Below, one piece after another: positions 23,922-32,996 of a stretch of DNA of 64,000 nt; the stretch's first letter is position 1; every line of letters begins with the position of its first letter. Origin of the DNA: Mycolicibacterium litorale. GTDB taxonomy: Bacteria > Actinomycetota > Actinomycetes > Mycobacteriales > Mycobacteriaceae. The stretch is taken from contig CP019882.1 in NCBI GenBank assembly GCA_002007745.1, positions 5,642,001-5,706,000 on the forward strand. The letters run 5' to 3'. Under the pieces are notes generated by a model, which saw only the letters and a list, made by a program, of their open reading frames with translations, had not been told where the DNA came from and did not search any database. The translations under genes were made by a program, and so were the position numbers.

Positions 23922-24473
23922 GTGCTCACCGAACGATTCGACGATCTCTCCCGGCGGTTCGACGACCAGTTCTGCCGCGTGCGGCACTGCGTCGATCCCC
24001 GCTACGTGCGGCCTGACTGGGTGGTTCGCAACACCGACCTGGAACGCGATCTGCTGCCCGTTCCGCCTGCCGACTTCCTGCGCCACCCCGCGATTCGCTA
24101 CCAGATGTTCGTCGACGACCGGGTCGTGGCGCACGAATTGCCCTTCATCCGCCAACGGCTGGCCACCGACGAACTGCTCGCGGAGGACCGGGTCGGCGAC
24201 CCGCCCACCATGGTGTTGCCCCAGAGCGGCGTCACGACGTCATCCAACACCGTTCACCAGCTCTACCACCTGCTGCGCTACGAGGAAGCGACCGGCCGGC
24301 GACTCTGCGATGTCGAGACGGTCGCCGAATGGGGCGGCGGCTTCGGCAGCCTGATGCGGCTGCTGCTGGCGATGCACGCCGGCCACCCGTTGACTGCGAC
24401 CGCGATCGACCAGGGAGCCCGGGCGGTCCCGCTCGGTGAGTTCATGCCAGGTCAGCAGTACCTGGTCAGGTAG
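23922..24473 (+). CDS. C-terminally truncated SAM methyltransferase-like protein (putative sugar O-methyltransferase)
   Basis: This is a 183-residue protein from GTG 23922. The second half has the entry to a Rossmann SAM-binding site: DVETVAEWGGGFGSLMRLLLAMH, a glycine-rich loop after an acidic/beta strand. The preceding region HELPFIRQRLATDELLAEDRVGDP, then SSNTVHQLYHLLRYEEATG, resembles putative sugar O-methyltransferases. Those enzymes are usually much longer, with the rest of the SAM domain after this loop. Here the protein stops about 40 residues later and the opposite-strand HD gene ends 6 bases further on. It is probably a decayed or truncated gene. I am not certain of the family. Confidence 0.55.
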   Translation: MLTERFDDLSRRFDDQFCRVRHCVDPRYVRPDWVVRNTDLERDLLPVPPADFLRHPAIRYQMFVDDRVVAHELPFIRQRLATDELLAEDRVGDPPTMVLPQSGVTTSSNTVHQLYHLLRYEEATGRRLCDVETVAEWGGGFGSLMRLLLAMHAGHPLTATAIDQGARAVPLGEFMPGQQYLVR

Positions 24474-24478
24474 CCACG

Positions 24479-25102
24479 TCAGTTCGACAAGGTGGCCAAC
24501 TCGGCCCGCAGGTTGCCCTGCGCCGGACCCTCCCACTCCCGGCGCGCGTACTCGGTGCGAAACACTCCGGGGCCGCCGAGCAGCGCCACCAGTACCTGCA
24601 TCCGCCCTTTGCGGAAGGCCTCGTCCGACACATGGGAGTATTCGGCCCTGATCGCTGCCGTGTTCTGCACATAGCGCTCCCGCGGCACGGCCAGCGCCGC
24701 CAAGTCGGCGTCGGACAGCACCTCACCGTTGCGGTCGCCGGCAGCCGGGTCATGGGTGATGGTCAGCCGGACCAGCCGGGCCACCTCGGTCACCAGTGCC
24801 GAATCCAGCCCCAGCCGGGTGAGGTCTGACTCGGCGCGGCGGGCGCTGCGCTCCTCGTCATCGGGCAACCCCGCATACACCGCGTCGTGAAACCACGCCG
24901 CCAATCGAACCGCGTCGGCGTCCTCGGCGTAATCGGCCAGTTCCTCTACCCGGCTCAGGATGTCGTGCAGGTGCTCGACGGAGTGATAGCGGCGGTGCGG
25001 TTCGGACCACGACGCCAGCAGGTCGCGGCCGACCAACCCGACCTCCGGGCTGTCGGTATGCCGGGACAGCAGTGTCGCCCAGGCCTCAACCAGATCCTGC
25101 AC
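24479..25102 (-). CDS. HD-domain metal-dependent phosphohydrolase-like protein
   Basis: This 207-residue predicted hydrolase belongs to the group of small HD proteins in COG4339. Motifs include EPHRRYHSVEHLHDIL (first metal His), AAWFHDAVYAG (the HD pair) and RLVRLTITHD (last Asp), consistent with a divalent-metal site. The substrate is unknown. The frame stays open to 25249, but that start would overlap the divergent gtrA and run through the 22-bp repeat, so GTG 25102 is preferred. It converges with the truncated methyltransferase-like gene. Confidence 0.75.
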   Translation of the reverse strand: MQDLVEAWATLLSRHTDSPEVGLVGRDLLASWSEPHRRYHSVEHLHDILSRVEELADYAEDADAVRLAAWFHDAVYAGLPDDEERSARRAESDLTRLGLDSALVTEVARLVRLTITHDPAAGDRNGEVLSDADLAALAVPRERYVQNTAAIRAEYSHVSDEAFRKGRMQVLVALLGGPGVFRTEYARREWEGPAQGNLRAELATLSN

Positions 25103-25121
25103 ACCACCTATGGTGCACGCC

Positions 25122-25143
25122 CCGGCGGGCAGGAGCGAAGCGA
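25122..25143 (+). repeat. Dispersed 22-bp repeat, copy A
   Basis: The core is CCGGCGGGCAGGAGCG followed by AAGCGA. It lies between the divergent HD and gtrA genes. Near-identical copies are at 25569-25590 and 36729-36750. Confidence 0.8.
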
Positions 25144-25166
25144 GGCGGGCGCAGTAGGCTTCCGAC

Positions 25167-25601
25167 GTGGCCGAGTTAGCCCCGTCGTCTCCATTGAGTC
25201 TCAAGACACAGGTGGTGCGGTTCGTCGTCACCGGCGGGCTGTCGGCCATTGTCGATTTCGGGCTCTATGTCCTGATGTACAAGGTCGGCGATGTCCAAGT
25301 CGACATCGCCAAGGCCATCAGCTTCGTCGCGGGCACCATCACCGCCTACCTGATCAACCGGCGCTGGACCTTCCAGGCCGCGCCGAGCCGCGCCCGCTTC
25401 CTGGCGGTGATGGTGTTGTACGCGCTGACCTTCGTCGTTCAGGTCGGACTCAACCACCTCAGCCTGCACCTACTGCACTACCGCCCGTGGGCCGTCCCGG
25501 TGGCGTTCGTGATCGCACAGGGCACCGCGACCGTGATCAACTTCATCGTGCAGCGGGTCTGGATTTTTCCGGCGGGCAGGAGCGCAGCGACCCGGGGATG
25601 A
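25167..25601 (+). CDS. GtrA-family membrane protein (Rv3789-like)
   Basis: This is a 144-residue protein with four hydrophobic segments and the GtrA pattern (VVRFVVTGGLSAIVDFGLYVL, ISFVAGTITAYLINRRWTF). It is collinear with Rv3789, directly upstream of dprE1. Rv3789 has been proposed as a decaprenyl-phosphoryl-arabinose flippase and alternatively as an anchor that recruits AftA. Either role would link cytoplasmic arabinose donor synthesis to periplasmic arabinan assembly. The start is GTG 25167. The C-terminal residues PAGRSAATRG are encoded by a copy of the 22-bp dispersed repeat, so the natural end has been extended or replaced. Confidence 0.88.
   Translation: MAELAPSSPLSLKTQVVRFVVTGGLSAIVDFGLYVLMYKVGDVQVDIAKAISFVAGTITAYLINRRWTFQAAPSRARFLAVMVLYALTFVVQVGLNHLSLHLLHYRPWAVPVAFVIAQGTATVINFIVQRVWIFPAGRSAATRG
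25569..25590 (+). repeat. Dispersed 22-bp repeat, copy B
   Basis: CCGGCGGGCAGGAGCG is followed by CAGCGA, one base different from copies A and C. Seven more bases, CCCGGGG, match copy C except at one position. It encodes the last residues of the GtrA protein. Confidence 0.8.
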
Positions 25602-25634
25602 TCTCGGCTGCGATAGACCGGGGGCCTCGCACGG

Positions 25635-25640
25635 TACCCT
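25635..25640 (+). promoter_or_regulatory. Possible -10 element for dprE1
   Basis: TACCCT fits the TANNNT actinobacterial -10 and lies eight bases before the ATG at 25648, which would give a leaderless transcript. No good -35 is seen. Confidence 0.3.
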
Positions 25641-25647
25641 CGTCACG

Positions 25648-27021
25648 ATGTCCGCAACCACGACAACCCGTCACCTGACCGGCTGGGGACGCACCGCACC
25701 CAGCGTGGCCGAGGTGTTGTCGACCCCGGATCCTGAACAGATCGCCAAGGCGGTCGCGCAGGCCGCCGACGGCAAACACCGCGGTGTGATCGCCCGTGGC
25801 CTGGGCCGCTCCTACGGTGACAACGCCCAGAACGGCGGCGGGCTGGTCGTCGACATGACCGCGCTGAACCGCATCCACTCGATCGACTCCGACAGCCGCC
25901 TGGTCGACCTCGACGCCGGGGTCAGCCTCGACCAGCTGATGAAGGCGGCGTTGCCGCTGGGCCTGTGGGTCCCGGTACTGCCCGGCACCCGCCAGGTCAC
26001 GGTGGGCGGCGCGATCGGCTGCGACATCCACGGCAAGAACCACCACAGCGCAGGCAGCTTCGGCAACCACGTGCGTTCGATGGATCTGCTCACCGCCGAC
26101 GGTCAGGTCCGAACCCTGACCCCGGACGGCGAGCAAGCCGAGCTGTTCTGGGCCACCGTCGGCGGCAACGGCCTGACCGGAATCATCCTGCGCGCCACCA
26201 TCGAGATGACGCCGACCGAGACGGCCTATTTCATCGCCGACGGCGACGTGACGACCACTCTCGACGAGACCATCGCCCTGCACAGCGACGGCAGCGAGGC
26301 CAACTACACGTACTCCAGTGCCTGGTTCGACGCCATCAGCGCGCCGCCGAAACTCGGCCGGGCCGCCGTCTCCCGCGGCTCGCTGGCCCGCCTCGACCAG
26401 CTGCCCAAGAAACTGCAGAAGAACCCGCTGAAATTCGATGCGCCGCAACTGCTTACCGTTCCCGACCTGATCCCCAACGGCCTGGCCAACAAGTACACCT
26501 TCGGCCCGATCGGCGAGCTGTGGTACCGCAAGTCCGGGACCTACCGCGGCAAGGTGCAGAACCTGACGCAGTTCTACCATCCGCTGGACATGTTCGGCGA
26601 GTGGAACCGCGCCTACGGCCCGTCGGGATTCCTGCAGTACCAGTTCGTGGTGCCCACCGAGGCAGTCGAACAGTTCAAGGCGATCATCGTCGACATCCAG
26701 CGCAGCGGGCACTACTCCTTCCTCAACGTCTTCAAGCTCTTCGGGCCGGGAAACCAAGCCCCCCTGAGCTTTCCGATCCCGGGCTGGAATGTCTGCGTGG
26801 ACTTCCCGATCAAGCCGGGACTCAACGAGTTCGTCACCGAGCTCGATCGGCGGGTGCTGGAATTCGGCGGCCGGCTCTACACCGCGAAGGATTCCCGCAC
26901 CACCGCCGAGACCTTCCACGCCATGTATCCACGCATCGACGAATGGATTGCGATGCGCCGCAAGGTGGATCCCACCGGGGTGTTCGCCTCCGACATGGCC
27001 CGACGTTTGGAGCTGTTGTAG
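25648..27021 (+). CDS. dprE1: Decaprenylphosphoryl-beta-D-ribose 2'-oxidase DprE1
   Basis: This FAD enzyme (Rv3790) oxidises decaprenyl-phosphoryl-ribose to the 2'-keto form, the first half of the epimerisation giving decaprenyl-phosphoryl-arabinose, the only arabinan donor. It has 457 residues, usual length. The FAD-binding part shows GVIARGLGRSYGDNAQNGG and GCDIHGKNHHSAGSFGNH. The substrate domain carries PGWNVCVDFPIKPG with Cys383, equivalent to Cys387 of M. tuberculosis, the residue attacked covalently by benzothiazinones. The predicted type is therefore benzothiazinone-susceptible at this position. dprE2 follows with no gap. Confidence 0.97.
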   Translation: MSATTTTRHLTGWGRTAPSVAEVLSTPDPEQIAKAVAQAADGKHRGVIARGLGRSYGDNAQNGGGLVVDMTALNRIHSIDSDSRLVDLDAGVSLDQLMKAALPLGLWVPVLPGTRQVTVGGAIGCDIHGKNHHSAGSFGNHVRSMDLLTADGQVRTLTPDGEQAELFWATVGGNGLTGIILRATIEMTPTETAYFIADGDVTTTLDETIALHSDGSEANYTYSSAWFDAISAPPKLGRAAVSRGSLARLDQLPKKLQKNPLKFDAPQLLTVPDLIPNGLANKYTFGPIGELWYRKSGTYRGKVQNLTQFYHPLDMFGEWNRAYGPSGFLQYQFVVPTEAVEQFKAIIVDIQRSGHYSFLNVFKLFGPGNQAPLSFPIPGWNVCVDFPIKPGLNEFVTELDRRVLEFGGRLYTAKDSRTTAETFHAMYPRIDEWIAMRRKVDPTGVFASDMARRLELL

Positions 27022-27804
27022 ATGGTGCTCGACGCCACCGGTAACCCCCAGACCATCCTGCTGCTCGGCGGCACCTCGGAGATCGGCCTGGCCATCTGCG
27101 AGCGCTACCTGCGCAACGCGAAGGCCCGGATCATCCTGGCCGACCTGCCGAACGCACCGAAGCGCGACGCGGCGATCGCCCAGATGCAGGCGGCGGGCGC
27201 CACCTCGGTCGAGTATCTGGACTTCGACGCGCTGGACACCGGCTCCCATCCCGGCATCATCGAGAAGGCCTGGGACAAGGGTGATGTCGACGTCGCTATC
27301 GTCGCATTCGGCATCCTCGGCGATGCCGAGGAGCTGTGGCAGAACCAGGCGAAGGCTGTCCTGAGCGCGAGCATCAATTACACCGCCGCCGTGTCGGTGG
27401 GGGTGCTGATCGGCCAGAAGATGCGCGCCCAGGGCTTCGGCCAGATCATCGCCATGAGCTCGGTGGCCGGAGAACGGGTCCGCCGCTCGAACTTCGTCTA
27501 CGGCTCGACCAAGGCCGGTCTGGACGGTTTCTACCAAGGCCTCGGGGAAGCGCTGCGCGAGTACGGGGTTCGGGTCCTCGTCATCCGCCCCGGACAGGTT
27601 CGCACCACGACGACACTGGAGCACTGGAAGGCCACCGGCGCCAAAGAAGCCCCGTTCACCGTGGACAAAGAAGACGTCGCCGAACTCGCCGTCGCCTCCG
27701 CGGCCAAAGGCAAGGAGCTGGTGTGGGCCCCGGGCCAGGTCCGGGTGCTGATGTCGGTACTGCGACACATCCCGCGGCCGATCTTCCGCAAGCTGCCGAT
27801 CTAA
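27022..27804 (+). CDS. dprE2: Decaprenylphosphoryl-2-keto-D-erythro-pentose reductase DprE2
   Basis: This NADH-dependent short-chain reductase (Rv3791) completes the epimerisation to decaprenyl-phosphoryl-arabinose. It has 260 residues. The nucleotide loop ILLLGGTSEIGLAIC is at 12-25, and the active-site pair is Tyr160/Lys164 in FVYGSTKAGLDGF, preceded by MSSVAGERV. The ATG immediately follows the dprE1 stop, so the two subunits are made together. aftA starts 8 bases after its end. Confidence 0.97.
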   Translation: MVLDATGNPQTILLLGGTSEIGLAICERYLRNAKARIILADLPNAPKRDAAIAQMQAAGATSVEYLDFDALDTGSHPGIIEKAWDKGDVDVAIVAFGILGDAEELWQNQAKAVLSASINYTAAVSVGVLIGQKMRAQGFGQIIAMSSVAGERVRRSNFVYGSTKAGLDGFYQGLGEALREYGVRVLVIRPGQVRTTTTLEHWKATGAKEAPFTVDKEDVAELAVASAAKGKELVWAPGQVRVLMSVLRHIPRPIFRKLPI

Positions 27805-27812
27805 GGCACCGC

Positions 27813-29654
27813 GTGCGCAACGCGTTGGCCACCGTCGGCCAGATGGTCGCCGCAGCCACTGTGGCAGTGGCTGTTTCGACGGTCGCACTGATCGCGATCT
27901 CCCGCGTCGAATGGCCGGCGTTCCCGTCCTCGAATCAGCTGCACGCGTTGACCACCGTCGGCCAGGTGGGCGCCCTGGTGCTGTTGCTGGGCGCCGGGCT
28001 GCTCTGGCGCAGGGGCCATCAATGGATGGCCCGGATCGCGGCCGCCGTCTTTCTGTCGGCCTTCACCGTCGTCACTCTCGGCATGCCGCTGGGCGCGACC
28101 CGGCTCTACCTGTTCGGCATCTCGGTCGACCAACAGTTCCGCACCGAATACCTCACCCGGCTGACCCAAAGCCCGGCGCTGCACGACATGACCTATGCCG
28201 GGTTGCCGCCGTTCTACCCGGCCGGCTGGTTCTGGATCGGCGGCCGGGCCGCGGCGCTGACCGGCACACCGGCCTGGGAGATGTACAAACCGTGGGCCAT
28301 CACCTCGATCGCGATCGCGGTCGTGCTGGCGATGGTGCTGTGGTCGGCGCTGATCCGGTTCGAATACGCGCTCATCGTCACCACCGCCACCGCGGCGGTC
28401 ACGCTGGCCTACAGTTCGCCCGAGCCCTACGCCGCGGTGATCACCGTGCTGATCCCGCCGGTGCTGGTCCTGGCCTGGTCGGGGCTCCAGGGCAAGACCC
28501 GTAACGGCGGCTGGACGGCCGTCGCCGGCGTCGGCATCTTCCTCGGCGTCGCCGCCACGTTCTACTCCCTGCTGCTGGGCTACACCGCGTTCACCGTCGC
28601 GGTGATGGCCGTCCTGGTCGCGGCCGCGCGCCGCAGTGCCGAACCGCTGCTGCGTCTGGTGGTGATCGGGGTGATCGCGGTGCTGATCGCGCTGATCACC
28701 TGGCTCCCGTTCGTACTACGGGCGGCCAGCCAGCCGATGAGCGACACCGGCAGCGCCCAGCACTACCTGCCCGCCGACGGCGCCGTCCTGACCTTCCCGA
28801 TGCTGCAGTCCTCCCTACTCGGGGCGCTGTGCATGCTGGGCACGCTGTGGCTGGTATGGCGGGCGCGCTCATCCACGAGGGCGGCAGCGCTGAGCGTCGG
28901 GGTGCTCTGCATCTACGCCTGGTCACTGCTGTCCATGCTGACCACGCTGGCCGGCACCACCCTGCTGTCCTTCCGCCTGCAGTCCACGCTGACCGTGCTG
29001 TTGGCGGCAGCCGGGGTGTTCGGCTTCGTCGAGGTGACGCTGTGGCTGGCCGCCCGCAGCAACCGCAGGGTCATCCCGGTCGGCGCGGCGATCGGTCTCA
29101 TCGGCGGCATCGGCTTCAGCCAGGACATCCCCGACGTGCTGCGCCCCGACCTGACCGTCGCCTACACCGACACCGACGGCTACGGCCAGCGCGGTGACCG
29201 CCGCCCGCCCGGCGCCGAGAAGTACTATCCCGAACTCGACGCCGCCATCCGGCAGGTCACCGGCAAGCCCCGCGACCAGACCGTCGTCCTGACCGCCGAC
29301 TACAGCTTCCTGTCGTACTACCCGTACTACGGGTTCCAGGGCCTGACCTCGCACTACGCCAACCCGCTCGCCCAGTTCGACAAGCGGGCCGCGGCCATCG
29401 AGTCGTGGGCCGACCTGAAGAACGCCGACCAGCTGGTCAAGGCACTCGACGCGCTGCCCTGGCAGCCGCCGACGGTGTTCGTGATGCGCCGCGGCGCCAA
29501 TGACACCTACACCCTGCGGCTGGCCCAGGACGTCTACCCCAATCAACCCAATGTGCGCCGCTACACCGTCGAGTTGGACGCCAACCTGTTCACCGGTCCG
29601 CACTTCACGGTCAAGACGATCGGGCCGTTCATCGTGGCCATCCGGAATCCGTAG
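27813..29654 (+). CDS. aftA: Galactan 5-O-arabinofuranosyltransferase AftA
   Basis: AftA (Rv3792) is a GT-C membrane enzyme that places the first arabinofuranosyl residues on the galactan chain from decaprenyl-phosphoryl-arabinose. It has 613 residues from GTG 27813. About 11-13 hydrophobic segments are followed by a soluble extracytoplasmic C-terminal domain of about 180 residues (from TVAYTDTDGYGQRGDR). The family signature FYPAGWFWIGGRAAAL is present in an early loop. The open frame extends far upstream inside dprE2, but in an implausible Arg/His-rich composition, so the GTG eight bases after dprE2 is chosen. embC starts two bases after the stop. Confidence 0.95.
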   Translation: MRNALATVGQMVAAATVAVAVSTVALIAISRVEWPAFPSSNQLHALTTVGQVGALVLLLGAGLLWRRGHQWMARIAAAVFLSAFTVVTLGMPLGATRLYLFGISVDQQFRTEYLTRLTQSPALHDMTYAGLPPFYPAGWFWIGGRAAALTGTPAWEMYKPWAITSIAIAVVLAMVLWSALIRFEYALIVTTATAAVTLAYSSPEPYAAVITVLIPPVLVLAWSGLQGKTRNGGWTAVAGVGIFLGVAATFYSLLLGYTAFTVAVMAVLVAAARRSAEPLLRLVVIGVIAVLIALITWLPFVLRAASQPMSDTGSAQHYLPADGAVLTFPMLQSSLLGALCMLGTLWLVWRARSSTRAAALSVGVLCIYAWSLLSMLTTLAGTTLLSFRLQSTLTVLLAAAGVFGFVEVTLWLAARSNRRVIPVGAAIGLIGGIGFSQDIPDVLRPDLTVAYTDTDGYGQRGDRRPPGAEKYYPELDAAIRQVTGKPRDQTVVLTADYSFLSYYPYYGFQGLTSHYANPLAQFDKRAAAIESWADLKNADQLVKALDALPWQPPTVFVMRRGANDTYTLRLAQDVYPNQPNVRRYTVELDANLFTGPHFTVKTIGPFIVAIRNP

Positions 29655-29656
29655 CG

Positions 29657-32600
29657 ATGGTGCCTACAACGCGCCAATTACCATCTAGCTCCGTGGACCA
29701 GACGCGGGCGAACAACCGGACCGCCCGTCTTGTCGCGATCATCGCCGGGCTGCTCGGCGCCGCACTGGCGATCCTGACCCCGTTGCTGCCGGTCAAGCAG
29801 ACCACCGCCGAGCTGAACTGGCCGCAGAACGGGGTGCTCGACAGCGTCACCGCGCCGCTGATCAGCTACGTGGCAACCGACCTGACCATCAACATCCCGT
29901 GCGCGGCCGCGGCCGGGCTGAACGCGCCGGGAAAGACGGTGTTGCTGTCCACGGTGCCCAAGCAGGCACCCAAGGCCGTCGATCGCGGTCTGCTGATCCA
30001 GCGGGCCAACGACGATCTGGTCGTCGTGGTCCGCAACACGCCCGTCGTGGTCGCCCCGCTGTCCCAGGTGCTCAGCCCGGCGTGTCAGAAGCTGACCTTC
30101 ACCGCCCACGCCGACAAGGTCACCGCCGAATTCGTCGGCCTCACCCAGGGCCCCGACAGCGACGACCCCGGTGCCCCGCTGAAGGGCGAGCGCGGCGGTT
30201 ACGACTTCCGCCCGCAGATCGTCGGGGTCTTCACCGACCTGTCCGGGCCGGCGCCCCCCGGCCTGAGCCTGTCGGCCACCATCGACACCCGCTACAGCAG
30301 CGCACCGACGGCGCTGAAGATGGCCGCGATGGTCCTGGGCGTGGTGCTGACCGTCGTCGCGCTGATCGCGCTACACATCCTCGACACCGCCGACGGCGTG
30401 CGGCACCGGCGCTTCCTGCCGCCGCGCTGGTGGTCGCTCAGCGCCCTGGACGGAATCGTCGTCGCAGTCCTGGTGTGGTGGCACTTCGTCGGCGCCAACA
30501 CCTCCGACGACGGCTACATCCTCACCATGGCCCGGGTGTCCGAACACGCCGGCTACATGGCCAACTACTACCGCTGGTTCGGCACCCCCGAGTCGCCGTT
30601 CGGCTGGTATTACGACCTGCTCGCACTGTGGGCGCACGTCACGACCGCCAGCATCTGGATGCGCCTTCCCACGCTGGTGATGGCCCTGGCGTGCTGGTGG
30701 ATCATCAGCCGCGAGGTGATCCCCCGGCTCGGGCACGCCGTCAAGAGCAGCCGCGCCGCCGCCTGGACCGCGGCCGGCATGTTCCTGGTGTTCTGGCTGC
30801 CGCTCAACAACGGTCTGCGGCCCGAACCGATCATCGCCATCGGCATCCTGCTGACCTGGATCTGCGTCGAGCGCGGGGTGGCCACCAGCCGACTGCTGCC
30901 GGTGGCCTTCGCCTGCATCGTCGGCGCACTGACACTGTTCTCCGGCCCGACGGGCATCGCGTCGATCGGCGCCCTGCTGGTGGCGATCGGTCCGCTGCGC
31001 ACCATCCTGCATCGCCGATCCCGCCAATTCGGCCTGCTGCCCCTGCTCGCACCGATCCTGGCCGCCGCGACGGTGACCATCATCCTGATCTTCCGGGACC
31101 AGACCCTGGTCGGCGAGGTCCAGGCGAACATGCTGAAATCGGCCGTCGGGCCGAGCCTGAGCTGGTTCGACGAACACATCCGCTACGAGCGGTTGTTCAT
31201 GGCCAGCCCGGACGGCTCGATCGCCCGCCGGTTCGCCGTGCTGGCCCTGCTGGTCGCGCTCGTGGTGTCGGTGGCGATGATCCTGCGCCGCGGGCACATT
31301 CCGGGCACAGCGGCCGGTCCGAGCCGGCGCATCATCGGGATCACGATCATCTCGTTCCTCGCGATGATGTTCACCCCGACCAAGTGGACCCATCACTTCG
31401 GGGTGTTCGCCGGGCTGGCCGGGTCACTGGGCGCACTGGCCGCGGTCGCGGTCACCGCCCAGGTGCTGCGCTCGAGACGCAACCGCGCCGTGTTCGCCGC
31501 ACTGGTCTTGTTCGTCACCGCGCTGTCGTTCGCCAGCGTCAACGGCTGGTGGTACGTCTCCAACTTCGGAGTGCCCTGGTCGAACCAATTCCCCGAATGG
31601 CATTTCGGCTTCACCACCATGCTGCTCGGGTTGACCGTGCTCACCCTGCTGGTGGCCGCGTGGTTCCACTTCTCCGGACGCGACGACGGGCCCGGCGACC
31701 ACCGCCGGTGGTGGTCGCCGATCATCGGCTCACCGCTGGCGTTGATGGCCTGGCTGCTGGTGATCTTCGAGGTGATGTCGCTGACGCTCGGGATGACCGA
31801 GCAGTGGCCGGCGTGGTCGGTGGGGCGCTCCAACCTGCAAGCCCTGACCGGCAAGACCTGCGGCCTGGCCGACGACGTCCTGGTCGAGGAGGACCCCAAC
31901 GCCGGGATCCTCACCCCGATCGGGGTGCCGGTCGCCGCCGCCCTGGGCGCGGTCACCGCGCAGGGATTCACCCCGGGCGGGATACCTGCCGACGTGTCGG
32001 CCGACCCGGTGATGGAACCCCCTGGTGGCGGCAGCCTCGCCGGCAACGACGACGGCGTGGCCACCAGCAGCGAGGCCGGCACCGAGGGCGGCACCACCGC
32101 CGCCAGCGGGATCAACGGCTCCCGCGCCCGGCTTCCCTACGGGCTGGACCCGGCCCGAACCCCGGTGATGGGCAGCTGGCGCCCCGGCGTGCAGCAGCCG
32201 GCGCTGCTGCGCTCGGCCTGGTATCGGCTGCCGTCGGATTGGACGGCCTCCCCGCTGCTGGTGGTGACCGCGGCGGGCCGTTTCGACCCCGACGAGGTCC
32301 GGGTGCAGTGGGCCACCGACCAGCAGGCGGCCGAGGGCAAGCCCGGCGGCTCGATCGGCTTCGCCGACATCGGTGCGGCGCCCGCCTGGCGCAACGTACG
32401 GGCCCCGCTGGCCGCGATCCCCCGCGACGCCACCCAGATCCGGGTGGTGGCCACCGATGACGACCTGGCCCCCCAGCACTGGATTGCCGTCACCCCGCCG
32501 CGCATCCCGAAGCTGCGCACCCTGCAGCAGGTGGTCGGCTCCCAGGATCCGGTGTTGCTGGACTGGCTGGTCGGCCTGGCGTTCCCATGCCAACGACCGT

Positions 32601-32896
32601 TCGGCCACCAGTACGGCGTGATCGAACCACCCAAGTGGCGGATCCTGCCCGACCGGTTCGGCGCCGAGGCCAACTCGCCGGTGATGGACAACATCGGCGG
32701 CGGCCCGCTGGGGATCAGCGAACTGCTCTACCGCGCGACGACCGTGCCGACCTATCTCAAGGACGACTGGTTCCGCGACTGGGGCGCACTGCAGCGACTC
32801 AACCCCTTCTACCCCGGCGCACAACCGGCCCGCCTCGACCTCGGCACCGCCACGCGCAGCGGACTGTGGAGCCCGGCGCCGCTGCGCCCGACCTAG
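29657..32896 (+). CDS. embC: Arabinosyltransferase EmbC (lipoarabinomannan)
   Basis: EmbC (Rv3793) is a GT-C arabinosyltransferase that extends the arabinan of lipoarabinomannan. The 1079 residues match the family length. An N-terminal periplasmic jelly-roll-like domain after the first membrane helix is followed by the catalytic loop NTSDDGYILTMARVSEHAGYM, with the Asp pair that acts as catalytic base. The proline-rich polymerase-type motif near PTKWTHHFGVFAG comes next, about 15 membrane segments in all, then a carbohydrate-binding C-terminal domain (DPNAGILTP, GINGSRARLPYGLDPARTPV). It directly follows aftA, and a 100-base gap separates it from embA. Confidence 0.96.
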   Translation: MVPTTRQLPSSSVDQTRANNRTARLVAIIAGLLGAALAILTPLLPVKQTTAELNWPQNGVLDSVTAPLISYVATDLTINIPCAAAAGLNAPGKTVLLSTVPKQAPKAVDRGLLIQRANDDLVVVVRNTPVVVAPLSQVLSPACQKLTFTAHADKVTAEFVGLTQGPDSDDPGAPLKGERGGYDFRPQIVGVFTDLSGPAPPGLSLSATIDTRYSSAPTALKMAAMVLGVVLTVVALIALHILDTADGVRHRRFLPPRWWSLSALDGIVVAVLVWWHFVGANTSDDGYILTMARVSEHAGYMANYYRWFGTPESPFGWYYDLLALWAHVTTASIWMRLPTLVMALACWWIISREVIPRLGHAVKSSRAAAWTAAGMFLVFWLPLNNGLRPEPIIAIGILLTWICVERGVATSRLLPVAFACIVGALTLFSGPTGIASIGALLVAIGPLRTILHRRSRQFGLLPLLAPILAAATVTIILIFRDQTLVGEVQANMLKSAVGPSLSWFDEHIRYERLFMASPDGSIARRFAVLALLVALVVSVAMILRRGHIPGTAAGPSRRIIGITIISFLAMMFTPTKWTHHFGVFAGLAGSLGALAAVAVTAQVLRSRRNRAVFAALVLFVTALSFASVNGWWYVSNFGVPWSNQFPEWHFGFTTMLLGLTVLTLLVAAWFHFSGRDDGPGDHRRWWSPIIGSPLALMAWLLVIFEVMSLTLGMTEQWPAWSVGRSNLQALTGKTCGLADDVLVEEDPNAGILTPIGVPVAAALGAVTAQGFTPGGIPADVSADPVMEPPGGGSLAGNDDGVATSSEAGTEGGTTAASGINGSRARLPYGLDPARTPVMGSWRPGVQQPALLRSAWYRLPSDWTASPLLVVTAAGRFDPDEVRVQWATDQQAAEGKPGGSIGFADIGAAPAWRNVRAPLAAIPRDATQIRVVATDDDLAPQHWIAVTPPRIPKLRTLQQVVGSQDPVLLDWLVGLAFPCQRPFGHQYGVIEPPKWRILPDRFGAEANSPVMDNIGGGPLGISELLYRATTVPTYLKDDWFRDWGALQRLNPFYPGAQPARLDLGTATRSGLWSPAPLRPT

Positions 32897-32982
32897 TAGC
32901 CGGGGCTGCCGTCCCGGCGGCAATCCCATATCGAATCGCTGTGCCGCCCGCAGGCCTGCCGAACCGACTCAAGTTCGTCGCC

Positions 32983-32988
32983 TACCAT
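32983..32988 (+). promoter_or_regulatory. Possible -10 of an internal embAB promoter
   Basis: TACCAT fits TANNNT and lies so that transcription would begin at or next to the embA GTG at 32997, giving a leaderless embAB message. The 100-bp embC-embA gap is the only sizeable gap in the cluster, and in M. tuberculosis a promoter lies in this interval. Confidence 0.4.
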
Positions 32989-32996
32989 CGAGCCTC

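Noticed and set aside
25103..25249. Longer start of the HD-domain gene
   Set aside because: It would overlap gtrA and translate the dispersed repeat; no ribosome site is seen.
27336..27812. Upstream extension of aftA
   Set aside because: It lies inside dprE2 in another frame with implausible Arg/Gly/His-rich composition; GTG 27813 fits the family start.
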